64,000 nucleotides of DNA from Pegea sp. RAD2-039 (Eukaryota > Chordata > Thaliacea > Salpida > Salpidae). The notes under the pieces are model-generated. The model was not told the DNA's origin. It ran no database searches and was given only the letters and a program-made list of their open reading frames with translations. The DNA lies in the NCBI GenBank assembly GCA_034620365.1, contig JAQGEQ010000071.1:4650001-4714000 (forward strand), read 5' to 3'. This document shows, piece by piece, positions 1 through 13,945 of the stretch (positions are counted from its first letter, which is position 1; each line of letters opens with the position of its first letter). A program made the translations under genes and the position numbers.

Positions 1-1161
1 GTGCAGCATATTAGTTTGCCAATATTCAACAAGCTCAAAGTAAAATGTTCAAGAAAAGACATTTAATCATGATAACAACCTAACAAGATTTTGTTGGAGT
101 TTGAGGTCATACAAAAGGTAATATTTTATAAAAAAAAATATTTAATTCAAATTTTGATATTACATAAGAAATTTATATTCTATAAAAAAGATTAAGAAAA
201 GGTTGAAAAATATTATTACAAAAGTCAGTTAATTAAATCTACGGAAGCAATATTTGATTCAGATAAAATAAAAGTTTTCACATTTAAAAATGCAATAACG
301 TTCACACATTATTACAAAAAACTTCACTTGTTTTTCTTTATGTATCAATTCATTATTTGCTAAAACTGTTTACCTAAGATTGTTTACATTACGTGTTGTT
401 GAGCCTTCATTAGTTGTTTTCAATCTGATGTTACGAAAACTTAATTTAACAAATAGAATTAACAATGATTCATTTGAAAATAGCTTTGGAGAAAATTTAA
501 TTGCAAGATAATTGGCTTCAAATAATTGCTTTTAATTAGCTGACTAAGAGGTGTTTTTGCAAAAAATTTAATGAATTTAGTAAAAAGCTTATCGAAATCC
601 TCACTTGGATACTTCTAAAATATTTCTTTAATAAAACTTATAAAAGTGATTACAAAGTAAAATTCAAAAATTTTTTTGAATAAAAATATTTATGTGTAAA
701 CATTGAATAAAACAAAAATTGTAATTAATTGTTGGAATATCATTTATTTTGAACGAACAAAATGACGAATTCTAATAATAGGTTTTTGATTCGATATTCT
801 TACTTTGCAAATCATTTTGACATCAACTAATAAAAGAAAACAAAAATTTGGGAAGAAAGAATAGAATGAAAAAAACTGAAAAAGAATTTGATTACAGAAA
901 TAAGAAATTTAACTCTGGAATAAATATGCAATTTGTACACTGAAAAGATTATTAGATAGTTTCAAAGGCAGCTTTCTAAGGTTAAAAGGTTGAAGAAAAG
1001 TTTGAAAAACACTCACCACCACATATACGAAACTGATTAGTTGTATAAATATATGTTTTATAATGAGTTAGAACAAATAACAACGCGAGTACACGAAAGT
1101 AAAATCAGCAAAAATGCAAAAAATTAACAAATGATAAAGAAGTGATTCGTGAAAGCTGGAT
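1..1161. other. 3' flank of the dynamin gene, AT-rich
   Basis: No coding exon is supported here. The stretch next to 1161 is the probable 3' UTR of the minus-strand dynamin gene. The rest is AT-rich noncoding DNA with homopolymer runs. Confidence 0.5.
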
Positions 1162-4902
<3,741 letters not shown>

Positions 4903-7388
4903 TTTTTTAGTTTGTTAATCCAATAACAATACTTAACTTTTGTCCTAAACACACTTTAATATATTATTATATTTTATGGATAAAATTGAAGTATAATGAT
5001 TTAAAAAACTAAAAAGTCAACTGATTAATTGAAATAGTTATTTTCATCAATACTAAGTGATTGCAAAAGCTTATTCACTTTTATTATTAAATAATTAAAT
5101 TATAATTTATTATTAAAACTTATAAATATTGACTTAAAATATATATATGACAAATATACTTTGATTTTTTATTTAAAGTACTTATTTTAAGTGTTAGAAA
5201 ATAGATGACTAATAAAAAATTATCTATGAGTTAAATATAAAATTGATGAACAAAAAACTAATTCTACAATTTAAGAAATAAAACTGAGGTAGAAATGAAA
5301 CAAATTATATAAAAAGTCTCACTATATATCTTTTTCTATTTATAAATCTAAGTTTAATCTGATCTTTAAAAATATAATTATACAAATACAAAACAAATGA
5401 AAACAACTACATATGATAAAAATTTAATCAAATTTGAAACACAAATTTGATTAAAAAACCAATTCTTTTAAAGAACAACAAATAAATATTGATTTTTTTA
5501 GTTAATTCAACTCATTTGTAATTTTTTACAACTTTACTAGTTTCAAAACACACAATCTTATCAATATAGTTAAAATAAATCTGTAGTAATCTTAATAGTA
5601 AAAATTTTTATATTTAGTTAAGAAATATTTACAGCTACATTAACTAATTCATAAATTTTAATTTTAAAATGAACAGAAAAAATGATAGGTACATAAATTT
5701 GAATAACTATTTAACTAATATTTGTCATAAGATATTTGTCAAAAGAAAAAATGATAGAAACTTTAAAAAACTGATTTTTAAATAATTAAATTAACTTAAA
5801 TTATAACTAATTATTGTCAAATGCCGCAAACAAGTTTTTTAAAAAGGTTTAAATAAAATAATCAAACTGAATAAGATAAATTTTTATCAAATTTTACACA
5901 TTTTATCAATATAATTTTAGTAATTATGTAATAATTATGTTTGATATAGATAACTACATATCAATAATTTCTACTTAATAGATTGCAATTAAATTTAAAG
6001 CAGCCAAAAAACTTCTTGATATAATTACAAATTATTTAGTCAAGTTAGGTAGTTAAAACTTTTACAATTGTTAACAAAAGCAATAAAATGAAACTGTAAA
6101 CAACATTTAAAAAATATGATTTATATACTTTAAAAATATTTAATTTAATAAAGATTGCTGCTTCTACAAAAATTTAAAAATAAGCTAGAAAAACATTGTT
6201 GAAAATTATTGGCAGTATTTGATGTCCTAAAACAAACTAAATAAATATCATCTACTTTTGTATACATTATCCAAAAATCGTTTAAGGCTAAAAACTAAAA
6301 TGTATTTTTTTTTCATTTTTGTAAACTTAAATCATTTTTTAAATAGATGGATAGGTTATTGTATGATAAAATCGTGCAATACTTATCATTTATTTTATAT
6401 AAATAAACTTTTTTTGAATAACCTGAAGATTTATGTAAATTTAAAACTAAAAAAAGTTTTACAAACTAATATAGTTTCATCAATTTGTAGTTGATCAATA
6501 TAACATGAAAGAATAGTTTAAGTAATGACCTTTAAGTATGTAGAAAATGGACTGCTGAAAAACTCTATTTTGCATTCACTACTTTAATTTGTATATATTA
6601 GTTTCTTAGATATTCTTACTTAGCAGAAGAATCACTTAAAAGTAAAGTCCTGATAAATACTAAAACTCAGCAAATCAAGATAGAAATGCATTAAAAGAGA
6701 GATTTTTATTTGATATAGATAAGCGATGGTAATTATACGTCTTCTATATCAAAAAGTTTGTACCTACAAGATAGTCATCAGAGATGGTATCACTGTTATA
6801 ATTTAAGAATTAAAAATTTTTTTCATCTAATAGTTCTTTTAATCTTGAAGTTTTATCAATAAAAGGTAAACACAAACTTTTAAAAACTATACAAGCATGT
6901 TTATTGATGTATAAAAAAGTATAGTTATTTTTTTTGTAACTAACATCACTGATAGACTTATCCTATTAATTAAAGGGAAATATTCAACAACAAACTTTGT
7001 TTAGATTTATTATTTACAAATTTCCCATTTTATCTACTTACGTCAAAAATTTCTAACTGACAGATTGTTAAAACAGTTTAATAATTTTTCAACGTTTCTA
7101 ATATGATAAAATTAGTTCCCTCCAAAAAATTGATAAAAACTAATCTATCAATAAAAGCAAATAGTCCTTTAGCTCAAAACACAAATACAGCTCTGAATTA
7201 AATTGAATTGAACAAGTTGTATTGATAACAAATTGAATAAAGTTTATAAAAATATTTATTTGAGATGTAATAAATCAAAACTAATAAAAAATAAAAACAA
7301 AATAATATTGATGTAAACATTTGAAAGCTAAAAAAGACAGAATTTATAAATATCCCAGAAAGTTGTCTAGAAAAAGAAACTGTTTAAA
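4903..7388. other. AT-rich intergenic region between dynamin and BRIP1
   Basis: Upstream of dynamin there is an acceptor-like site whose AG is at 4946-4945 (minus strand), so a mature 5' end would start at 4944, 42 nt before the ATG. The remainder is very AT-rich with no supported exon. Short open frames such as 6258-6494 have AT-driven composition only. Bases 7253-7258 carry an AATAAA on the minus strand that could serve the BRIP1 transcript. Confidence 0.45.
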
Positions 7389-10064
7389 CTAATGCTTGAC
7401 ATAAGAGGAGAAAAGGAATAATTTATCGTCTTTATACTTGTGGTGATTTTTTATACAGAACCCGACAATATTACTACAATTTGGGCAAGAATGGAATTGG
7501 TAAGCCAATTTGTCATGTTCACACCAGCTACTATCAATTTTTATTTCCTTTTCTGTGACAGAATGAAGAGTTAATATTTTCTTCCATTTTGAATCATTAC
7601 AAATCATTAATTTAATATTTTCACCATAAAGTTTATTTATATGATGAAAACTATGTCGGAATTTTGTTAAATTGTTCAATTTTTGATGACAGACTAAACT
7701 TTTCGAATACTTCTTTTTTTTACTGAATGTTTCATTTTCTTTTTCTGATAATTTTCTTTTGCAACATTCATCTGTTGGCTCCGGTGATGACTCTGGGACA
7801 AGAGTTATATCATCAGGCGTCAATAGATTTTTTTTTGGAGTTTGAAAATCTTCTCCGTCACTTAATAAACTAATCGAAGAGTCGAGAGTTTTAGAAAGAA
7901 GTGAATCTTTTGATAATTTTTTATCCTTTAATTTCATTATCGTTTCATTTTCAAAAAAAGATTTTAAAGACGAATGAACTGCATTACAATTATGGTGAAT
8001 AACCAGTTTTTTTCTGATCCAATTAGATAAATGTCCGCAATGTTTTTGTGGGTTTGAAGTAAATCGTGCATCGATGATGATTAAAGCCCCCCAATCTTTT
8101 GTGTGTCTGATACAACGACCTAATGCTTGATTCAAGGCTCGGTAGGCTTGTATCTCGTACCATTCACGACCTGATAACAAACCACGTGACTTATTTCGAT
8201 CATTATATTCTATTTTAAGTTGAATTTTTTTATCTTTGTAACTTGGAAAGGGAATTCCTACAGTAATAACTGCTCGTGCGTTGTCGTCAGAGAAATCCAC
8301 ACCTTCACTAATCTTACCGCGATAAACAGCTAACAGTAAACCTCCAAAACCATCACCAGAGTTCACTTTGTAATAACTTTTGATTATCTCATCGAAACTG
8401 GATTTATTTTTCCCTTCACAAAATATCTCTTTGCTTTCACCAATGTTTTGCCACAAGCCTGAAGTTTTCCATCGCTTGCATAGTTCTTCCAGAAGTTTGT
8501 AACTAGGCACAAAACATAAAACACCCTTCGGGGTAACTTTACAAATGGACAGAATCGACAAACCAAGCTCTTCTTGGAACTTTAACGAGTTTACATTCTG
8601 ATAAGTTGCTTTTAGTTCATGATTGTTCGGACTGAAACCAATGGCACCAACCCACATTTGAGAGCTTGGAATAGTTTTAAAAGCCTCTAATCGTATTTGG
8701 AATTGTATATCTAACTCAGAAGTGAAAGATGATAAGGGTGATAGGGTTCCAGATGTGATTATTAAACAACGAGATTTTTTGAACTCTTCAAATGATACTG
8801 CTGGATTAAGACACCAAAAACAGAGATTTAGAACTTGGTGTTTTTGAGGGCGATTGTGAATTGTGATCCAGCCTTCTTTTTTTGGTCTAGGAATTCCAAA
8901 CTCTATTGTTTTCATGTAACAAACCTGATAATCGTCAAAATAATGATGTTCGTTTTCTAAAAATATTCGAAATATCAAAAAAAGACCCTCTAACACAAAT
9001 TTGCTTCCAGCATTTAGCGACAAATTATCATTTTCTTCGGAGTCTTCTTCCTCGAGGCAATGAGAAAGATGTCTAGTTAATGAGGATAAGGTCTCTTTAG
9101 TGACACCCCACTCTGTAAAAACTGATATAAAATCTTTCCCGTCCCAATTCTTGCTAAATGTCTCAAAGCCAGTTTCAACAAGTTGCTTTTCAGCTGTTTG
9201 TAACCAATCACCAATTTTCAAGGTTAAAGCAAGCAGTGATTCTATTGATTGAATTTTGTATTTCAAAGAAACTAGTCTCTGTAAGTCATCTATAGTACTT
9301 TCTAGATCATTTTGATTTAATTCGAAGCTAGATGAAGATCTTGAAACATCTTCAACGTTGTGCCCTTCATCAAATATCAGAATCTGATCTTCAATGTCAA
9401 TTTTCATTGATTCTCGAATTAGAGGATCAATTAAATAGTTATAAGGACAAAACACGATATCAGCCGTCGACAGAAGATTCTTACTAACAAAATATGGACA
9501 AAATGTCTTTTTTTTACCAAGCTTCACTAGATCTTCAAGGTCCCAAGCTCCATCTAACCCACAAACACTTAAACTGATATGGGAGTTAATTCTTTTAACT
9601 TTTGATACATACTTACATACTTCTTCAGGAGCATCTGGATGTGTTCCCTTCAACAACTTCTTACATCCTTCGTTTTTAGAGGATTTGGAAGATATATTAA
9701 CAGGATTTATACAAGAATGCTCCCTACTAGATAATATACAAATATTAACATTCTTGAAATATGTTGATTTTAATTCAGCTACTACTTGAGTGATTTGTCT
9801 ATGAGTTCTAGTTCCAAAAAAGATTTTGGGGACTTTATATGGAGCTTGATCATCTGAAGAAATACTCTTTCTGAAATGATCTTGCCATGCTAATGAAGAG
9901 CAAAGTAAAGCTAGTGTCTTCCCACTCCCAGTAGGACTTTCCAAAAGACAATTTTGTTGATTTTTTATTCCTCTGATAATCATACTCATCATAGATAGTT
10001 GAGATGAATAAGGTGTAAAAGGGAACTTCACATCAATTCCTCCTATCATCAGCTTTTCAGCCAT
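7389..10064 (-). CDS. BRIP1: BRIP1/FANCJ-type Fe-S DNA helicase, 891 aa, intronless
   Basis: Superfamily 2 XPD-like 5'-3' helicase that unwinds damaged forks and G-quadruplexes in the Fanconi/BRCA1 repair pathway, in the nucleus. Visible: Walker A SPTGSGKT (43-50), motif Ia FGTRTH (83-88), four spaced cysteines that fit the Fe-S cluster (C118, C134, C150, C189), motif II DEGH (232-235), SGTLSP (438-443), and motif VI QALGRCIRH (646-654). Sequence around CPYNYLIDP and FWCLNPAVSF matches FANCJ better than RTEL1 or XPD. The long linker that vertebrate FANCJ has between motifs I and Ia is missing, which explains part of the shorter length. Motif II has Gly where family members usually have Ala (DEAH). 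The C-terminus has a Cys/His cluster (C848, C860, C863, C870). A single exon, with its start 85 bases after the PSMG1 stop on the same strand. Stop is TAG. Confidence 0.93.
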   Translation of the reverse strand: MAEKLMIGGIDVKFPFTPYSSQLSMMSMIIRGIKNQQNCLLESPTGSGKTLALLCSSLAWQDHFRKSISSDDQAPYKVPKIFFGTRTHRQITQVVAELKSTYFKNVNICILSSREHSCINPVNISSKSSKNEGCKKLLKGTHPDAPEEVCKYVSKVKRINSHISLSVCGLDGAWDLEDLVKLGKKKTFCPYFVSKNLLSTADIVFCPYNYLIDPLIRESMKIDIEDQILIFDEGHNVEDVSRSSSSFELNQNDLESTIDDLQRLVSLKYKIQSIESLLALTLKIGDWLQTAEKQLVETGFETFSKNWDGKDFISVFTEWGVTKETLSSLTRHLSHCLEEEDSEENDNLSLNAGSKFVLEGLFLIFRIFLENEHHYFDDYQVCYMKTIEFGIPRPKKEGWITIHNRPQKHQVLNLCFWCLNPAVSFEEFKKSRCLIITSGTLSPLSSFTSELDIQFQIRLEAFKTIPSSQMWVGAIGFSPNNHELKATYQNVNSLKFQEELGLSILSICKVTPKGVLCFVPSYKLLEELCKRWKTSGLWQNIGESKEIFCEGKNKSSFDEIIKSYYKVNSGDGFGGLLLAVYRGKISEGVDFSDDNARAVITVGIPFPSYKDKKIQLKIEYNDRNKSRGLLSGREWYEIQAYRALNQALGRCIRHTKDWGALIIIDARFTSNPQKHCGHLSNWIRKKLVIHHNCNAVHSSLKSFFENETIMKLKDKKLSKDSLLSKTLDSSISLLSDGEDFQTPKKNLLTPDDITLVPESSPEPTDECCKRKLSEKENETFSKKKKYSKSLVCHQKLNNLTKFRHSFHHINKLYGENIKLMICNDSKWKKILTLHSVTEKEIKIDSSWCEHDKLAYQFHSCPNCSNIVGFCIKNHHKYKDDKLFLFSSYVKH

Positions 10065-10149
10065 TTTTTAATCAATTTTTACAATAAAAGAACTAGTGAT
10101 GCCTAAAGAAAAGCAAATTTAATAAATCATCAAGATGGTGAATAATTAT
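10065..10149 (-). promoter_or_regulatory. Intercistronic region with 3' splice acceptor (candidate trans-splice site)
   Basis: Only 85 bases separate the PSMG1 stop from the BRIP1 start. Read on the minus strand, the spacer contains a T-rich tract ending in TTTTCTTTAG (AG at 10104-10103), which leaves a 38-base leader before the BRIP1 ATG at 10064. There is no AATAAA on the minus strand in the spacer. A short spacer with an acceptor is what SL-resolved operons look like. An ordinary promoter in 85 bases is less likely. Confidence 0.6.
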
Positions 10150-10857
10150 CTAAATATATAATGAAGATTTCATATTATAACAAAGTGAATTGCTTTTAAA
10201 ACGAATAACTTGACGAACACTTTCATTTGTTAAAACTTTATCCAAAGTACTAACATCAAAATCATCATTAGTTGCTTTATACAACAAGTAAACAGAACAC
10301 TTGATGTCATTAAGCTTGCTATGACTTAGTAAAGCAGCAGATAAACCATTAACAATATTAGGGGATTGTAAAACTAAACTCTCATCAAAATATTCAACAT
10401 TTGTTGAAATATACTTCACATAAGATAGAGATGAATCAGAATTTAAATTGACATAATTCCACATTGAATCAGCATCAAAAATATAACATCTTGAATCAGA
10501 ATTCATGTTACAAGCTCTAATGATTATATTTTTAATTTTCCAAGTAGCTTCAGGTTGAATAAATCCTTCGATTTTGATGACTAGCAGATTTTTTTTGAAA
10601 TAAACTTTTCCAATAACATTTTTCTTTTCTTCATTATCTTTTTTTTGCTGTATCTCACCAAGAAGCTTAAAAGTTTTTAAATCTTTGCTTTCCAAAACAC
10701 TTGAACAGTTAATAGTGACTACAATAATAGATTCTGTAACATCTTCATCTTTTTCACCAGATCCACACCAAGAAACTTCTATATCAGGAGAAAGACATTC
10801 ATCTTCATCTACTGCTCTTGATACATATGGCAAAGTTTCACCAAAAAAAGTTGCCAT
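10150..10857 (-). CDS. PSMG1: Proteasome assembly chaperone 1, 235 aa, intronless
   Basis: PAC1 homologue. In the known family, PAC1 pairs with PAC2 to assemble the 20S proteasome alpha ring. Evidence: the N-terminal ATFFGETLP matches the family start, the stretch LVLQSPNIVNGLSAALLS aligns with the family LLEQPNIVHDLPAAVLS, and the C-terminus MKSSLYI matches the conserved IQSNIYT ending. That ending is the HbYX-like tail that contacts the proteasome. The central region is AT-rich in codon use and diverged. Length is somewhat shorter than the vertebrate protein (about 288). Start is at ATG 10857-10855, with an acceptor-like TTTTTAAG 19 bases upstream. Single exon, upstream partner of BRIP1 in a probable dicistronic unit. 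Stop is TAG. Confidence 0.85.
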   Translation of the reverse strand: MATFFGETLPYVSRAVDEDECLSPDIEVSWCGSGEKDEDVTESIIVVTINCSSVLESKDLKTFKLLGEIQQKKDNEEKKNVIGKVYFKKNLLVIKIEGFIQPEATWKIKNIIIRACNMNSDSRCYIFDADSMWNYVNLNSDSSLSYVKYISTNVEYFDESLVLQSPNIVNGLSAALLSHSKLNDIKCSVYLLYKATNDDFDVSTLDKVLTNESVRQVIRFKSNSLCYNMKSSLYI

Positions 10858-13380
10858 TCCAAACTCTACTGATAATCTTAAAAATACAAATTAAGCATCA
10901 CATCAGACTTTTTCATGATTTTTAATATTGAATTTTTAAAGAAGTTACTAACTCATATTCTATTGTAATTATTTTTCAATATAAAATACAATTAAGTCAT
11001 ATTTCGGGTATTATAAAAGTACTCTTGTAAACTAAATTCAGTATAATTAGATTAAGATTAATTAAAAGGTTTACAAAATAAGTTAAACAACAAAATTATG
11101 AGTTTAATTAGAATTAAGTAATATATAAACTTAATAGTTCAAACAATAAACATTTTTCAATTTTTAAGAACTATCTAAGTTATATATAATTATTATAAGT
11201 CTATATAAGTTTTTATATAAAAAAGCATTAATAGATGATGCTAAGAATTATAATAAAAGACAATTTTAATATTATAATAAGGTTCTAATAGAAATTATTT
11301 AACCTCACAAGAAATGATTGAAAATAAATCTTTTAATTTAAAGTTATTTATAAAACATAAAAGTTAATTCTAAAAAAATAGATATTTTTATTCATTTGTA
11401 TCTAATGCACATTTTTAAAAACTTTTGTTACATTTAACATGTTATAAATAGTCATAACTTTGTTTAAAGTTTTGATTTTTTTAATAAGAAAATATTCGAA
11501 AAACTATATTAGAAAATAATTAATATATAATTAATATATAATTGTCAAAATAATTGTAATAATAGGAAACATTTTGTTATATACATTTTAATGTTAGTTG
11601 AATACCAAAAAGTTTTCTAATTTGAGAAAACCAAATTTTAAACTAAAACACCTTTATGTAAAAATGGTTTTATTTGGTAGATTTTTTAAATAATTTTCTA
11701 GTAATTATATAATTAATTATTATATTTTTTATTTTTTATGTAATCATTTAAAATGTAGAAAATTTAACATCTTATACTTATTTTTGTTTGACAAAAATGA
11801 AGGTAAACTTGCTAAGGATAATAGTTAAAATTTATGTTTGATAAAACACAAGTGTGTATATAGCCGAAATCATTTTTTACAAATAGCAACAAACTTTAAT
11901 ATAATTTTAATTTTGTTAAAGATTTATCGATTTCTGTCGAAGGATAACATCTTATATTGTTCAAACTTGGGTTTTAGGATGATAATTTACAAATGCTACA
12001 TAAATTCATTCCAATTATCTTTGTTCAAAAAAATCATATAATTTTTAAATTTCAAATGAAACAGTAAAAGCTTACATATTTCTTTGATGCCTATCATTTT
12101 TTCATAAAGCTTGTAACTAAAATATTTCTGATTTAAGTACAGATTGTCATCCATTTAAGTTTTATAGTGGTTCATAAATGACCATCATTAGTAAATCAAC
12201 TTCAAAGACTATTTCCTTGTATTGTACATAAAACTAAATCGTTACTTTTATTAGCAAAAAAAACCTTTAAAGGAAAATGGCTGTTGAAAGATTTTAAGGC
12301 GCATCCTTTAATAATTATAAATTTCTTCTTAATTTCTAAATTTAAATAAATATATAAAAGCAATAAATTGATTAATGTTTGAATTAGTCTATATTGTTTA
12401 CTAGATGAATTTTTTAAAACTTTTTATGTTTTAGGGGTATCGATTAGTTTTTTTTTGCTGGTCTTACAGAAACTTTACAAATATTCTTTACTATCACAAA
12501 TAGATTCATAAAGTATCTTAATAAAGAAGCAAACAAAATATATTGAGGAAGCAAACCTGCTCGAAGCCGAAAATACTAAATACTAGAAAAAGCCTAGATG
12601 CAAATACCTACACTAGTAAACTTAGTTACAAAAAAGTTTTTTAAACTGTAGCAAACCAGCTTAGATAATCTTATTTCTTGTTCAAATTATAAGAATAAAA
12701 TTTTATAGTTGTTGAGAATAGTTTACATTAATCGTTTTGGTTTCTTAAGGATTTAAATTACATCTGTAAATTAAAACTGATTCATTATTCTGAAGTAGCT
12801 TTAGGAAATAAATGCGGTTTCTTTACCACAGCTTTAACAATTTATAAAAACAGAAATTTATGTTGACAAAGTGAAAGTTCTATTAAGGATCTTATGTGCA
12901 ATCATAATAACAAAAACTTTTAGGTCTACAATTTTTATTTTTCTTAGTTTTTAACAACGTATACAGTTTTCTTACTTCTTCAATTTCAAAATCGTTTTTA
13001 TTAAATGTATCGACCTTATATAAATACAGTGTTTCTTACTACTGTTGGTGAGAGAATAGTTTATTTTTCATTTACAACTACTTGGACTGAAGAGCTTTTT
13101 ACTGGCGACGTTTTTTATGAAAGTAGATTCTTTGTCTACAGCGCGATTTGGTTGATTTGCTGTTGTTTGTAACTTTTTTCTGACAGCAGTATTATGATAT
13201 AAACTTTAATTTTTAAGATTTCTGTGAAGCAACGTTGCTTGAGTTAATGCGCTGAGGCTCGTCAAGTGTAATTCAAACTAAACTATCTTCGAGTTTATAG
13301 ATCAGCGCCATATCATAAATTTGACTATCTGCTTAGTTTTTATTTAGAATTTGGTTGAATGACTGACTAATATTTTTCAG
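10858..13380. other. Intergenic region between PSMG1 (-) and the 13.4 kb gene (+), divergent
   Basis: Shared upstream region of two divergently transcribed genes. It is AT-rich up to about 12.5 kb, then slightly GC-richer from 13.0 to 13.37 kb, where promoter or 5' UTR sequence of the plus-strand gene is likely. No coding exon is supported. The open frame at 11838-12041 has only AT-driven composition. Confidence 0.4.
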
Positions 13381-13403
13381 GTTGAGATAAACTTTAGACT
13401 ACA

Positions 13404-13826
13404 ATGCAAACTTTTGATCTTCTTACTCATTTAAAGATGACTGAAAACCAAGATGATGATGTTAGCTTAATTCCGACTTCAGAAGATAATACCCTTGACG
13501 TAAATAAAAGTGATCAGATTATTGAAGATTCTTCAGTCACTAAATCAATGGAAAGGAATTCTGAAGCCGATATCTCGCCTGTAAAAATTTGTAGTAAGAT
13601 TGATACTAGCACTGATATAGAGGTTGAAAATACCTCCAGAATCAAAAAGTGGATGAAAAAGATTTGGAGTCTTTTTATACCGATGAAATCGCTGCTTACC
13701 GTAGTTTCATATCCTTTGAATAATTTGCATGAAATTAAGGAAGAAGCTTCAAATGAACCTGTAGAGTCCGATTTTCTTGAAACAGATGCTGACGCTGAAT
13801 CTAAACAACTACTGCCTAGCGCCTAA
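13404..13826 (+). CDS. Unrecognised acidic 140-residue protein
   Basis: I do not recognise this protein. Its codon use is balanced compared with the surrounding AT-rich DNA. It starts with ATG 23 bases after a strong acceptor (TATTTTTCAG ending at 13380), and an AATAAA follows the stop at 13840-13845. These three points make a real gene likely. The protein is Asp/Glu/Ser-rich in its first 75 residues, then has a basic and hydrophobic segment (about 76-107: KKWMKKIW, LFIPMKSLLTVVSYPL), then a second acidic tail ending LLPSA. The middle could be an amphipathic or membrane-touching helix, but there is no clear transmembrane segment or signal peptide. A second in-frame ATG at residue 12 is an alternative start. 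Function unknown; it may be lineage-restricted. Confidence 0.6.
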   Translation: MQTFDLLTHLKMTENQDDDVSLIPTSEDNTLDVNKSDQIIEDSSVTKSMERNSEADISPVKICSKIDTSTDIEVENTSRIKKWMKKIWSLFIPMKSLLTVVSYPLNNLHEIKEEASNEPVESDFLETDADAESKQLLPSA

Positions 13827-13839
13827 GCCACTATAGATC

Positions 13840-13845
13840 AATAAA
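13840..13845 (+). terminator. Polyadenylation signal AATAAA of the 13.4 kb gene
   Basis: Canonical hexamer 14 bases after the TAA stop of the 140-residue gene. A very short 3' UTR is implied. Confidence 0.45.
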
Positions 13846-13853
13846 ACAATCAT

Positions 13854-13945
13854 TGCCAGTTTTACCTTGCCTTTTTAACACTGCCAGTTATTTTGCCTGC
13901 CTTTTAACACTGCCACTTCCGCCTTTTTAACACCGCCATTTATTT
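13854..13945 (+). repeat. Imperfect tandem repeat just after the 13.4 kb gene
   Basis: Three near-identical blocks of GCC(T)TTTTAACACTGCCA at 13869-13886, 13899-13915 and 13921-13938, with a degenerate fourth at the left edge. Spacers are unequal. The third block has one C/T difference. It sits immediately downstream of the poly(A) signal. Confidence 0.7.

Noticed and set aside
8384-8566. 60-codon minus-strand frame inside BRIP1
   Set aside because: Alternative frame of the confirmed helicase ORF.
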